Source of the DNA: Aeromonas aquatica | GTDB taxonomy: Bacteria > Pseudomonadota > Gammaproteobacteria > Enterobacterales > Aeromonadaceae | Assembly (NCBI RefSeq): GCF_000764655.1 | Contig: NZ_JRGL01000098.1 | Coordinates: 1 to 57,855 of the forward strand | DNA length: 57,855 nucleotides | Direction: 5' to 3' | Part shown: one piece after another, positions 19,483 through 27,865 of the stretch | Layout: every line of letters begins with the position of its first letter | Numbering within the stretch: the stretch's first letter is position 1 | Program-made: the position numbers and the translations under genes | Notes under the pieces: model-generated | What the model was told of the DNA's origin: nothing | What the model saw: only the letters and a program-made list of their open reading frames with translations | Databases searched by the model: none

Positions 19483-21441
19483 TCAGTTCTGCTGGATGGG
19501 CAGGCGGATATGGAACTGGGCGCCCAGGCCGGGTTCGCTGGCGCAGTGGATGCGGCCGCGCAGCAGCTGCACCACCAGGTTGTAGATGATGTGAGTGCCG
19601 AGCCCGCTGCCACCGTGGCCCCGCTTGGAGGTGACGAAGGGATCGAAGATACGCGGCAGTATCTCGGGGGGGATGCCGCGGCCATTGTCGCTGTAGTCGA
19701 TGATGAGCTCATTGTCCTGCTGTTCCACCCGGATGCTGATCTTTTTGGGTCTGTCCCAGCCATCGAAACCGTGGTTGATGGAGTTGAGGAGCAGATTGGA
19801 ATAGATCTGGGTGAAGCTGCCGGGGAAGGAGTAGAGGGTCAGCTTGGGATCGCATTGGATGTCGACCTCACACTGGGCCTTCTTGAGCTTGTGGCCGAGG
19901 GAGACCACCACTTGGTGCAGGTTGTCGGCCAGGCTGAAGTTGTAGCGTGCCTCGGACGACTGATCCACCGCCACCTGCTTGAAGCTGGCAATCAGCTCGG
20001 AGGCGCGTCTCAGGTTGCCCTGCAGCAACTGCATGGATTCATCAAGATTGACCGTGAATTCATTCAGATAGGAGCGGGAGAGCTGCTTGGCCTCGATGTG
20101 CTGCTTGAAATCGGCCACCTGCTCCTGCAGGTAGGAGGAGGCGGTCACGCTGATGCCGATGGGCGTATTGATCTCGTGGGCCACCCCGGCGACCAGCGAT
20201 CCCAGCGAAGCCATCTTCTCCGACTCCACCAGGGTTTGCTGGGCCTGTTTCAGGTCGTCGTACGCCTTGCCCAGCTGCTCGTTGGCATCGCTCAGGCGGC
20301 GGGTGCGCTCGTCTACCTTGCCTTCCAGCTGCTCGTTGAACAGGGTGATCTCCCGCTCCACTTTCTTCAGGCGGGTGATGTCATAACCGAATCCAATCAG
20401 ATACTTGAGGTTCGGGCCTTCGTAGAAGGGGGCGAAGGTCCACTGCAGGACGAGTTCGTTGCCCTGCTGGTCGTGCATGATGATCTCCCTGTCTTCGAGG
20501 GAGCCCTGTTCGGCGAGCAGGGTGCCCAGCTCGGTCCGCTGCTCCTGGCTGACGAACAGATCCAGCCAGTTGTGCTGCAACAACTCTTCATGGTGATAGC
20601 CGGTGAGCAGGATGGCGGCAGGGTTGATGCTGGCGATGTTGAGGTCCGGCTCCATGCAGCAGATAACCATATTGGCCGAGTTGATCAGGGTGGCGGAGAA
20701 GTCCCGCTCCTGCTGGAGCTGCTCGGCGGCCTGATGGCGGGCCGTGAATTCATCGTTCAGACGGGTGCGCATCTGGTTGAGGGTCGCGGCCAGCGCATCG
20801 AATTCGTCGGGGTGCTTGCGGGGCAGGGTGCGCCCCTCCAGCGTCAGCTCCACTGCGAGTCTATCCAGGTTCAGTTTCTGGGCGTAGTTGACGATGCGAT
20901 TGATATGACGGATCACCAGGTAGTAGATGATGATCAGGATGCAGAAGGAGACGACCAGGGTCTTGATGGTCTGGCTGACCAGGATCAGCACGGATTTCTC
21001 GATCAGCCGCTGGTAGATCTGTTCGAGGGAGGCGGCGACAAACAGCTTGCCGACGATCTCGCCCTGATAGGTGAGGCTGAACTCCCGGGAGATGTCGTAC
21101 TGCTCTTTTTCCACGCCCTGGGTCAGCAGTGGCACTTCCGAGTTGCCCAGCATCTCCTTGACCATCACGAACTGCATGTTGGGCAGGTTCATGATGCCTT
21201 CGATCTGAACCTTGACCTGTTCTTCATCCAGATTCCATAAACTGGCGGAGATGGGCTGCAGGAAGGAGGCCTCGATCTGATCGATGCTCGCCTCGATGAC
21301 GGTCACATCCTTGTTGTAATCCCAGGCGAGCTGCAACACCGTGATGATCATGGCCAAGACGGTACTGCATATCAGAATGTAGGAGAGCAGACGGTAAGAC
21401 AGTCCGTTAAGGCCGATGGCCTTGGAGAAGATTCCTGACAT
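19483..21441 (-). CDS. Membrane sensor histidine kinase with PAS domain
   Basis: A 652-residue inner-membrane kinase. TM1 is at about residues 16-38 and TM2 at about 155-180 (SVLILVSQTIKTLVVSFCIL), with a periplasmic sensor region of about 110 residues between them. A linker follows, then a PAS domain at about 245-360 (LINSANMVICCMEPDLNIAS) and a coiled coil. The phospho-acceptor His422 is in GVAHEINTPIG, and the ATPase domain has an N-box (NLLLNSINHG, about 549), DNGRGIP and GGSGLGTHI. No response regulator or receiver domain lies beside it, so it is an orphan kinase here. The signal is unknown. The ATG at 21441 has AAGGA upstream. Confidence 0.9.
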   Translation of the reverse strand: MSGIFSKAIGLNGLSYRLLSYILICSTVLAMIITVLQLAWDYNKDVTVIEASIDQIEASFLQPISASLWNLDEEQVKVQIEGIMNLPNMQFVMVKEMLGNSEVPLLTQGVEKEQYDISREFSLTYQGEIVGKLFVAASLEQIYQRLIEKSVLILVSQTIKTLVVSFCILIIIYYLVIRHINRIVNYAQKLNLDRLAVELTLEGRTLPRKHPDEFDALAATLNQMRTRLNDEFTARHQAAEQLQQERDFSATLINSANMVICCMEPDLNIASINPAAILLTGYHHEELLQHNWLDLFVSQEQRTELGTLLAEQGSLEDREIIMHDQQGNELVLQWTFAPFYEGPNLKYLIGFGYDITRLKKVEREITLFNEQLEGKVDERTRRLSDANEQLGKAYDDLKQAQQTLVESEKMASLGSLVAGVAHEINTPIGISVTASSYLQEQVADFKQHIEAKQLSRSYLNEFTVNLDESMQLLQGNLRRASELIASFKQVAVDQSSEARYNFSLADNLHQVVVSLGHKLKKAQCEVDIQCDPKLTLYSFPGSFTQIYSNLLLNSINHGFDGWDRPKKISIRVEQQDNELIIDYSDNGRGIPPEILPRIFDPFVTSKRGHGGSGLGTHIIYNLVVQLLRGRIHCASEPGLGAQFHIRLPIQQN

Positions 21442-21524
21442 GGCATCCTTGCGGTCTGGATTGAGTGCGGTTTAGTGTAACTGCTTCATCTACCTATGTC
21501 GTGTGTCATAAAACGGATAAAAGT

Positions 21525-21547
21525 AAGGCCCCTTTCGGGGCCTTTTT
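21525..21547. terminator. Intrinsic terminator between the RND gene and the kinase gene
   Basis: An 8-bp stem AAGGCCCC/GGGGCCTT with loop TTTC. The U-tract is better on the plus strand (TTTTTG), but on the minus strand it is followed by ACTTTTATCC. It lies just after the RND gene stop and should end the efflux operon transcript. Confidence 0.75.
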
Positions 21548-21561
21548 GTTCTCTCCAGGGA

Positions 21562-24500
21562 TTAATGATTCCCTTTCGCCTTGGCCGGAATGGATTCATC
21601 GAATTCCGGCAGCGGTTTATGCTCGGAGGCCAGGTAGGTGTAGATCACCGGCAGCACGAACAGGGTGAACAGGGTGCCGATGGCCAGACCCGCCACTATG
21701 ACGATACCGATGCTGAAGCGCTGGGCAGCGCCTGCACCCGCGGCATAGAGCAGCGGAATGAGGCCCGCAATCATGGCCGCCGTGGTCATCAGGATCGGGC
21801 GCAGTCGCACCTTGGCGGCTTGCATCACCGCCTGCATCCGGTTCAGACCGTGCAGCAGCTGCTCCTCCTTCGCCACCTCACAGATCAGGATTCCGTGCTT
21901 GGTAATCAAACCAACGAGGGTGATGAGGCCCACCTGGGAGTAGATGTTCATGGTGGCCATTCCCCAGGCCAGCGCGATCAAGGCACCGCTGATGGCGAGC
22001 GGGACCGAGACCATGATGACCAGGGGGTCACGCACGGATTCAAACTGGATCGCCAGCACCAGGAAGATGATGGCAAGGGCCAGGGCGAAGGTAGCGTACA
22101 GGGCGTTGCCTTCGGTCACGAACTGGCGGGCTTCCCCCATGAAGTCGTAGCGATAGCCTTGCGGCAGCTTCTCTTCTGCGGTGGCCTTGAACCAGTTGAT
22201 CGCATCACCCATGGCGACACCCGGAGCAGGAACTGCGCCTATGGTCGCCGAGTTCAGCTGGTTGAAGTGGGGCAGGGCACGGGGCTCGCCCACCACTTCG
22301 ATGCTGATCAGGCTGCCGAGCGGGATCGACTTGCCATCGGCGGCGCGCACGTAATAGCCCTTCATAGATTCAGGGTTCATACGGAATTTACGCTCCACCT
22401 GCGGGATCACCTCGTAGGAGCGGCCATCCAGATCGATCCGGTTGACGTAGCCATCCGCCATCATGGTGCCCATGGTGACGCCTATGTCCTGCATGGTGAT
22501 GCCGTAGGCACCCGCCTTGTCCTTGTCGATCTTGATCTTCATGGTGGCCGAGTCGTAGTTCAGATCGAGATCCGAATAGACGAACTGGCCGTTGGCCTGG
22601 GTGGCCGTCAGCATCTCACCGGCGATCAGGAACAGGCTCTCGAAGCTGTTCGGGGTGGTGATGACGAACTGGATGGGCAGGCCGCTCGAGGCACCCGGCA
22701 GCTCGGGGAACTGGAAGGTGGTGATGGCCATACCTGGGATGTCCTTCACCAGACCGGCAACCCTATCCAGCACCTCTTTCTGGCTCGCTTCACGCTCGCT
22801 CCAGGGCACCATGGAGGCGATGCCGAAGGCCTGGTTGGCGTTGAACACCCCGGAGAAGACCTGGGAATACGCGATCTCGGGCTGCTTATCCAGGATCTTG
22901 TTCACGTCCGCCATAGTGTTTTCGATGTAGTCCAGGTTGGCATTGGAGGGTGCCGTCCCCAGCACGGCCATAACGCCCTTATCCTCGGACGGGGCCAGCT
23001 CGCTCGGGATGAACTTGAACAACAGCGGCAGGCTGCCGAACACGATGACGGCGAACAGCACCACCACGATGCGGTGCTGCATCACGGCGTGCAGCATGCG
23101 GTCGTAGCGATTCGTCATCCGATCCAGCAGGTGGTGCACAGTGCTCTCGAACTTGTTCGGCTGCTCATTGGCCTTGAGCATCTTGGCGCACATCATGGGC
23201 GACAGGGTCAGGGCTATGATGCCGGAGACGAATACCGCTCCCGCCAGGGTCAGCGCGAACTCCTTGAACAGGGAGCCGGTGATGCCCCCCATCAGGGCGA
23301 TAGGCGCATACACCGCGGCCAGGGTGACCGTCATGGCGATGACCGGCACGGCGATCTCGCGGGTGCCTATGATGGCCGCCCGGAACGGTTCTTCCCCTTC
23401 CTTGATGTGACGATCGACGTTCTCCAACACGACGATGGCGTCATCCACCACCAGACCGATCGCCAGCACCATGGCCAGCAGGGTCATCAGGTTGATGGAG
23501 AAACCGAACAGATCCATCATCATCACCACGCCGATGAGGCTCAGCGGTATGGTGATGATGGGGATGATGACAGCCCGGAAGGAGCCGAGGAACAGGGTGA
23601 TCACCACCAGTACGATGGCGGCCGCTTCCAGTATGGTCTTGATAACCTCGTTGATGGATTCGTTGATGGCAATGGTGGAGTCATACAGCACGTTGGTCTG
23701 CAGGGTACTCGGCATGTTGCTCTTCAGGCTCGGCAGCAGCTCCATCACATCGTGGGCGATGGTGATGGGGTTGGCGGTCGGCGCCGCGTTGACCGCAAGC
23801 ACCACCGCTTCCTTGCCGTTGGCGCTGGCACGGTAGATGTCGTGGCTCTTCTCCAGCGTCACCTTGGCGATGTCGGAGAGGCGGATCACCTTGCCATCCC
23901 GGGTCGCCACCACCAGCCGCTTGAGCTCACCGGTGTTGCTGACCTGGGTTTCGGCATTGCCGTTGAACAGGGTGAAGTAGCCGGTCGCCTGGCCGGTAGC
24001 AGACTGATAGTTGTTGCTGTTGAGCACCGTCATCACGTCGCTGGAGGTCAGGTCGAAGGCCGCCATCTTGGCCGGATCCAGCCACACCCGCAGGGCAAAC
24101 TCGACCCCGCCGTAGATGTCGATCTTGGAGACCCCACCCACGGTGAACAGCTGGGGCTTGATGACCCGCTCCAGGTAGTCGGTGATCTGGCTGGAATTCA
24201 GCTCAGGGCTGGTGAAGCCCATGTAGAGCACCGCCGTGGTCGAACCGGTGGAGGAGGTGACCGAGGGGTCTTCCGCCTCCTTGGGCAACTGGGAGCGCAC
24301 CGAGTTGACCTTGGCCAGGATATCGGCCAGGGCTGCGTTGGGGTCGGTGTTCAGCTTCATGTACGCGGTGACGGTGGAGCTGCCCAGCTGGCTGGAAGAG
24401 GTCATGAAGTCGATGTTGTCGGCTTGCGCGACCGCCTGCTCAAGGGGTTGGGTGATGAAGCCCTGGATCAGGTCAGCACTGGCACCGTAGTAGCTGGTGT

Positions 24501-24642
24501 TGACCGTGATCACCGTGTTGATGACTTCAGGGTATTCCCGCACCTGCATCTTGAAGATGGCCTGGAAGCCCAGCAGGGCTATCAGGAAGCTGAGCGAGAT
24601 CGCCAGCACGGGCCTTTTTATGAATATGTCAGTAAATCGCAT
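21562..24642 (-). CDS. RND family multidrug efflux permease
   Basis: A 1026-residue inner-membrane pump of the hydrophobe/amphiphile efflux (AcrB-like) family. N-terminal MRFTDIFIKRPVLAISLSFL is the typical TM1 start. The proton-relay Asp pair is in VLAIGLVVDDAIVVLENVDRH in TM4. Two large periplasmic loops follow TM1 and TM7. It works with the adaptor encoded upstream and an outer-membrane channel encoded elsewhere. I start it at the ATG at 24642; a GTG one codon upstream is too close to the GGAG site. It resembles MexW/VexD-type pumps more than AcrB by general impression; substrates cannot be inferred. Confidence 0.94.
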   Translation of the reverse strand: MRFTDIFIKRPVLAISLSFLIALLGFQAIFKMQVREYPEVINTVITVNTSYYGASADLIQGFITQPLEQAVAQADNIDFMTSSSQLGSSTVTAYMKLNTDPNAALADILAKVNSVRSQLPKEAEDPSVTSSTGSTTAVLYMGFTSPELNSSQITDYLERVIKPQLFTVGGVSKIDIYGGVEFALRVWLDPAKMAAFDLTSSDVMTVLNSNNYQSATGQATGYFTLFNGNAETQVSNTGELKRLVVATRDGKVIRLSDIAKVTLEKSHDIYRASANGKEAVVLAVNAAPTANPITIAHDVMELLPSLKSNMPSTLQTNVLYDSTIAINESINEVIKTILEAAAIVLVVITLFLGSFRAVIIPIITIPLSLIGVVMMMDLFGFSINLMTLLAMVLAIGLVVDDAIVVLENVDRHIKEGEEPFRAAIIGTREIAVPVIAMTVTLAAVYAPIALMGGITGSLFKEFALTLAGAVFVSGIIALTLSPMMCAKMLKANEQPNKFESTVHHLLDRMTNRYDRMLHAVMQHRIVVVLFAVIVFGSLPLLFKFIPSELAPSEDKGVMAVLGTAPSNANLDYIENTMADVNKILDKQPEIAYSQVFSGVFNANQAFGIASMVPWSEREASQKEVLDRVAGLVKDIPGMAITTFQFPELPGASSGLPIQFVITTPNSFESLFLIAGEMLTATQANGQFVYSDLDLNYDSATMKIKIDKDKAGAYGITMQDIGVTMGTMMADGYVNRIDLDGRSYEVIPQVERKFRMNPESMKGYYVRAADGKSIPLGSLISIEVVGEPRALPHFNQLNSATIGAVPAPGVAMGDAINWFKATAEEKLPQGYRYDFMGEARQFVTEGNALYATFALALAIIFLVLAIQFESVRDPLVIMVSVPLAISGALIALAWGMATMNIYSQVGLITLVGLITKHGILICEVAKEEQLLHGLNRMQAVMQAAKVRLRPILMTTAAMIAGLIPLLYAAGAGAAQRFSIGIVIVAGLAIGTLFTLFVLPVIYTYLASEHKPLPEFDESIPAKAKGNH

Positions 24643-24657
24643 CACAGATCTCCGCGC

Positions 24658-25764
24658 TTACAGCATCGGGGTTTGTGCCGGAACGGCAAGGGCATCGTTT
24701 TCGACTACGCGCACCTTGGTATCGTTACTCAGGCGAACCTGACCCGACAGCACGATTTCATCGCCGGCCTTGAGGCCAGACAGCACATGGACGTCATTGC
24801 CACGACGCTCACCCGCCTTGACCACCACCTGCTTGGCACGTTTCACGCCGTCCGCCTCGTGGATGACATAGACGTTCTCGCCGTACAGGGTGAAGGAGAT
24901 GGCGGATTGCGGGATCACGATCTGATCCTTCACCGTGGGCAGTATGATGCTGGCACGGGCAAACATGCCGGAGCGGAGCTGGCCCTCGTTGTTCGGGATG
25001 TCAGCCTGCACCTGGATCAGGCCGCTCTGATAGTTGACGGCCGGCTCGATGGCGGTGATATGCCCGTCAAACTGGGTATTGGGATAGGCATCCACGTTGA
25101 TCTTGATGGTCTGGTGCAGGGCAATCTTGGAGATGTCGGTCTGGGGCACGGTGAAGCGCAGGCGCATCACGCTGGTGTCTTCCAGTCGCACTATCTCGGT
25201 ACCCGGTTCCAGGTATTGACCGAGGAAGACGTTGCGCAGGCCGACCACACCACCGAAGGGAGCACGCACTTCGCGACGGGCTATGGTGGCCTTCAGGCTC
25301 TCGATATCCGCTTCCAAGGAGCGGTAGCTGGCTTCGGCGTCATCCAGTTGATCCCGGGAGATGGAGTTCTTCTGGTACAGGTTCTGATAGCGCTCAAACT
25401 TGGCCCGCGCCGCCGGCAGTCTGGCCTGGGACGATTGCAGGTTGGCTTTTTCCACGCTGGAGTCCAGGCTCAGCAGCAGCTGATCCGCCTTGACCTGGGT
25501 GCCGGATTCGAAGCTGATCTTGTCGATGGTGCCCGCCAGTTCACTGGAGAGAGTGACCCCTTGCTTGGGCTCGATGAAGCCGATGGCATCTATGGTCGGA
25601 ACCCAGTCTTGCGCCTTGGTCACCATGGCGGTGACCGGGAACTCAGGCTCTGGTCGATTGGCCATGAACTCTGCGATCTTCTTCTGTTTGAACATATTGA
25701 AGCCGATGACACTGCCAAACAAGGCGAGTGCTATCAGCAGCATGATGGCCATCCACTTTTTCAT
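24658..25764 (-). CDS. RND efflux periplasmic adaptor (membrane fusion protein)
   Basis: A 368-residue adaptor with an N-terminal membrane anchor (MKKWMAIMLLIALALFGSVI) and no lipobox Cys, so it is probably anchored by an uncleaved helix. A lipoyl/barrel-sandwich half appears at about 60-90 (GVTLSSELAGTIDKISFESGTQVKADQLLLSLD). A coiled-coil hairpin occupies about 95-155. The second half and beta-barrel follow (VRAPFGGVVGLRNVFLGQYLEPG; PQTDISKIALHQTIKINVDAY). It bridges the RND pump to an outer-membrane channel. Its ATG overlaps the TetR gene stop by four bases (ATGA), and the pump gene starts 15 bases after its stop, so the three genes form one operon. Confidence 0.93.
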   Translation of the reverse strand: MKKWMAIMLLIALALFGSVIGFNMFKQKKIAEFMANRPEPEFPVTAMVTKAQDWVPTIDAIGFIEPKQGVTLSSELAGTIDKISFESGTQVKADQLLLSLDSSVEKANLQSSQARLPAARAKFERYQNLYQKNSISRDQLDDAEASYRSLEADIESLKATIARREVRAPFGGVVGLRNVFLGQYLEPGTEIVRLEDTSVMRLRFTVPQTDISKIALHQTIKINVDAYPNTQFDGHITAIEPAVNYQSGLIQVQADIPNNEGQLRSGMFARASIILPTVKDQIVIPQSAISFTLYGENVYVIHEADGVKRAKQVVVKAGERRGNDVHVLSGLKAGDEIVLSGQVRLSNDTKVRVVENDALAVPAQTPML

Positions 25765-26351
25765 GAACAGGCTCCTGTGGTGGAAATATTAGGGTTTAAA
25801 ATGGCATTCCAGCTGGCCCGGATCACCGTCTCCAACTGTTCTTGCGTCAATACAAAATCGTGAACCCGGCGTTGTTGTGCCAGGTTGGTCACGCAATCCA
25901 GACTCAGCGCCTGCAGCACCAGGACGGGTAAATCGATAAACAGTCCTTGCTGGCGTCCCCGTTCGAAGAAGCGCTCAAGTGGCGCCCAGGTTGCCATTAT
26001 GACCGGATCCCGCTCCAATTCAGCCCCCAATGGAGAACTTTCGTACTGCAATTTGCATTTGAGGGCATTGGGGTGGTGGGTGAAGATGGCATCGATGTTG
26101 AGCCACAGGCGTCGAAATTGCCGATATGACACCTCTTCTATCTGCACATCCTCCATGACCAGCGGATGACACTTCAGAATGGTGTGCAGATAAAGTTGGC
26201 GGATCAGATCATCCTTGTCGCTGAAGTAGCGGTAGATGGTGCCTGCCGCCACATTGGCTTGCTTGGCGACCGCGGCAACGGAGAGACCATAGAAGCCCTG
26301 CTCGCCGAGGATCTCGTGCGCCGCCTCGAAAATGCGCTCTTTTTTATCCAT
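25761..26351 (-). CDS. TetR/AcrR family repressor of the RND operon
   Basis: A 196-residue regulator. The N-terminal TetR helix-turn-helix spans about residues 5-50 (KKERIFEAAHEILGEQGFYG; VAKQANVAAGTIYRYFSDKDDLI). The all-helical C-terminal ligand domain is variable. It is the first gene of the operon with the adaptor and pump. A perfect 22-bp palindrome overlaps the -10 region of its promoter, pointing to autorepression that is relieved by a pump substrate. This is the usual logic for the family but is inferred here. The ATG at 26351 (MDKKERIF) was chosen because upstream in-frame codons would run through the operator. Confidence 0.92.
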   Translation of the reverse strand: MDKKERIFEAAHEILGEQGFYGLSVAAVAKQANVAAGTIYRYFSDKDDLIRQLYLHTILKCHPLVMEDVQIEEVSYRQFRRLWLNIDAIFTHHPNALKCKLQYESSPLGAELERDPVIMATWAPLERFFERGRQQGLFIDLPVLVLQALSLDCVTNLAQQRRVHDFVLTQEQLETVIRASWNAILNPNISTTGACS

Positions 26352-26366
26352 GACTCTGCTGATCAC

Positions 26367-26388
26367 AATGAATGAACGTTCATTCATT
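26367..26388. promoter_or_regulatory. 22-bp perfect palindromic operator for the TetR repressor
   Basis: The half-site reads AATGAATGAAC and its exact reverse complement follows, centred at 26377/26378. It lies 16 bases before the repressor ATG and overlaps the putative -10 box. Perfect symmetry, the GAATGAAC core and the position are typical of AcrR/TetR operators. Confidence 0.88.
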
Positions 26389-26413
26389 CTAGGTAGAGAA
26401 GCAAGCAAGTCAA
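26386..26413 (-). promoter_or_regulatory. Putative sigma-70 promoter of the tetR-adaptor-RND operon
   Basis: On the minus strand, -35 TTGACT (26413-26408), a 16-base spacer and -10 TAGAAT (26391-26386). The operator overlaps the -10 and start-site region, so bound repressor would block RNA polymerase. Confidence 0.75.
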
Positions 26414-26556
26414 GGATGAGAATCGATACTCTGCCAGATGAGGGCACAGAAGTGGGCCGAGTGAGGACGATTCAGGCCGAAAGCATGGAGAAGAGATACA
26501 AAACTGTACAAAGCGATGCAAAAACAATCGGTTGATTCATTGTGATAAAAAAAGAG

Positions 26557-26585
26557 TGGACAAGGTGGGTGCCATCATCAATAAT
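26557..26585 (+). promoter_or_regulatory. Putative promoter of the tRNA cluster
   Basis: TGGACA at 26557-26562, a 17-base spacer and AATAAT at 26580-26585, followed at once by a GC-rich discriminator GCGCCCCG. Such discriminators are typical of stringently controlled stable-RNA promoters. The start would fall about 15 bases before the first tRNA. Confidence 0.75.
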
Positions 26586-26605
26586 GCGCCCCGTTCGACA
26601 GCGTA

Positions 26606-26682
<77 letters not shown>

Positions 26683-26732
26683 TAAAACGTGCGCCAGTTA
26701 AGCGGGCGTGTTGTGGAACGAAAACAGCTGTG

Positions 26733-26808
26733 GTGGCTGTAGCTCAGTTGGTAGAGTCCCGGATTGTGATTCCGGTTGTCGTGGGTTCGAGCCCCATCAG
26801 CCACCCCA
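26733..26808 (+). tRNA. tRNA-His (anticodon GTG)
   Basis: 76 bases including the extra 5' G that is specific to tRNA-His. Anticodon loop TTGTGAT gives GTG, the T-loop is GTTCGAGCC, and the CCA end is encoded (CACCCCA). It lies 50 bases after tRNA-Arg. Confidence 0.97.
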
Positions 26809-26839
26809 TTTTACAGTTGTTTTGCGGCATGTTAGGTAT

Positions 26840-26925
26840 GCGAAGGTGGCGGAATTGGTAGACGCGCTAGCTTCAGGTGTTAGTGCCCCCCGGGTGTGAG
26901 GGTTCGAGTCCCTCTCTTCGCACCA
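26840..26925 (+). tRNA. tRNA-Leu (anticodon CAG)
   Basis: 86 bases with a long variable arm as expected for a class-II tRNA. The anticodon stem CTAGC/GTTAG carries loop TTCAGGT, giving CAG, and the CCA end is encoded. The first 45 bases are nearly identical to E. coli leuT/leuP as I recall them. Confidence 0.97.
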
Positions 26926-26987
26926 TACTTGCTGTATGACGAAGGTGACCATTGGTTATCTTGATTCTTGAAAAAGAAGTACCCCAT

Positions 26988-27064
<77 letters not shown>

Positions 27065-27070
27065 CATTTG

Positions 27071-27096
27071 AAAACCTCGCTTCGGCGGGGTTTTTG
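27071..27096 (+). terminator. Terminator of the tRNA cluster
   Basis: A 10-bp stem AAAACCTCGC/GCGGGGTTTT with a stable TTCG tetraloop (one T-G pair) ends in five T, immediately after tRNA-Pro. Confidence 0.94.
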
Positions 27097-27233
27097 CTTT
27101 TCTGCGATTTGCTCTCCCTCTCTGTCACGTCTTTTTACACTTCTGTTGGCGCCTGTTCGCCTCGAGTTCGTTATGCTGAGTGCCAGACTCCCAAGTAGTG
27201 GGCATCATCGAACACTTTCAGGCACAAGGTCAC

Positions 27234-27752
27234 ATGTACCATCATCCTATGCTCTTTCAAGCCTGCACTCTGGCGCTGGTGATCATGACCCTCGGCGGTT
27301 GTGCGTTGCAACCCAAGCCGGAGGCATTGCTGATGGGGGCGGCCCCCAAGTCGACAGCGCCCTCCTCGGCGGCCCTGGTGACCGATGGCGGCTTCTGCGT
27401 GGCCTTGAGCGAGAAGGGCGGTCTGCTGACTCAGCCCTGTGACCGGAGCCCCCGCCAGCAGTTCGAGTGGGATGCCGGTGCCTTGCAGCTGTCGGAGCAT
27501 TGCCTGATCGCCAGGGGTAGCGACGATCTCGTCATGGCGGATTGTCAGGATAACAGCCATCAATGGCAATGGCAGGCGGATCGCCTGTTCAACCGGCAGG
27601 TCTCGCTCTGTCTGGATGTGGCCGGGCGTCGTCACCAGCCCGGCACGCCGTTGCGACTGGCGGAGTGTTACGGCGGCGCCAACCAGAGTTTCGAGTGGCT
27701 GCCCGCCACCAGCCTGCTGGATCGGCTAGCCCTGCCCAACCTCGCCTGGTGA
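27234..27752 (+). CDS. Ricin-B-like (beta-trefoil) lectin-domain lipoprotein
   Basis: A 172-residue lipoprotein. The signal peptide MYHHPMLFQACTLALVIMTLGGC ends in a lipobox (LGGC); the residue after the Cys is Ala, so outer-membrane sorting is expected. The mature part has three similar units, each ending in an aromatic QxF/W-x-W pattern (RQQFEWDAG; HQWQWQADR; NQSFEWLPA) with paired cysteines, as in ricin-B/QxW beta-trefoils that bind sugars. Only about one trefoil's worth of sequence is present. The start at 27234 has AAGG just upstream; a second ATG at 27249 lacks one. It is monocistronic and flanked by terminators. Ligand and role are unknown. Confidence 0.82.
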   Translation: MYHHPMLFQACTLALVIMTLGGCALQPKPEALLMGAAPKSTAPSSAALVTDGGFCVALSEKGGLLTQPCDRSPRQQFEWDAGALQLSEHCLIARGSDDLVMADCQDNSHQWQWQADRLFNRQVSLCLDVAGRRHQPGTPLRLAECYGGANQSFEWLPATSLLDRLALPNLAW

Positions 27753-27810
27753 AAAGGACGAGCGCGGCAGGGCCGGCGTTCTGGATGAAGAGATGCGATG
27801 AATGGATGTG

Positions 27811-27838
27811 AAAAGGGTGGTCATGCGACCACCCTTTT
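27811..27838. terminator. Bidirectional terminator between the lectin lipoprotein gene and yigL
   Basis: A perfect 12-bp stem AAAAGGGTGGTC/GACCACCCTTTT with loop ATGC. Its A and T flanks make it usable from both convergent genes. Confidence 0.92.
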
Positions 27839-27865
27839 GCATTTCTGGCGAGGAGACGAACGGGA

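Noticed and set aside
18985..21240. A 751-codon plus-strand frame opposite gor and the histidine kinase
   Set aside because: Mirror of the conserved coding frame; no ribosome site, no recognisable motifs.
21496..25863. A 1455-codon open frame on the plus strand opposite the RND efflux operon
   Set aside because: It is antisense to two clearly conserved genes. The open frame follows from GC-rich codon bias, and its product is rich in His, Gln, Gly and Asp with no domain.
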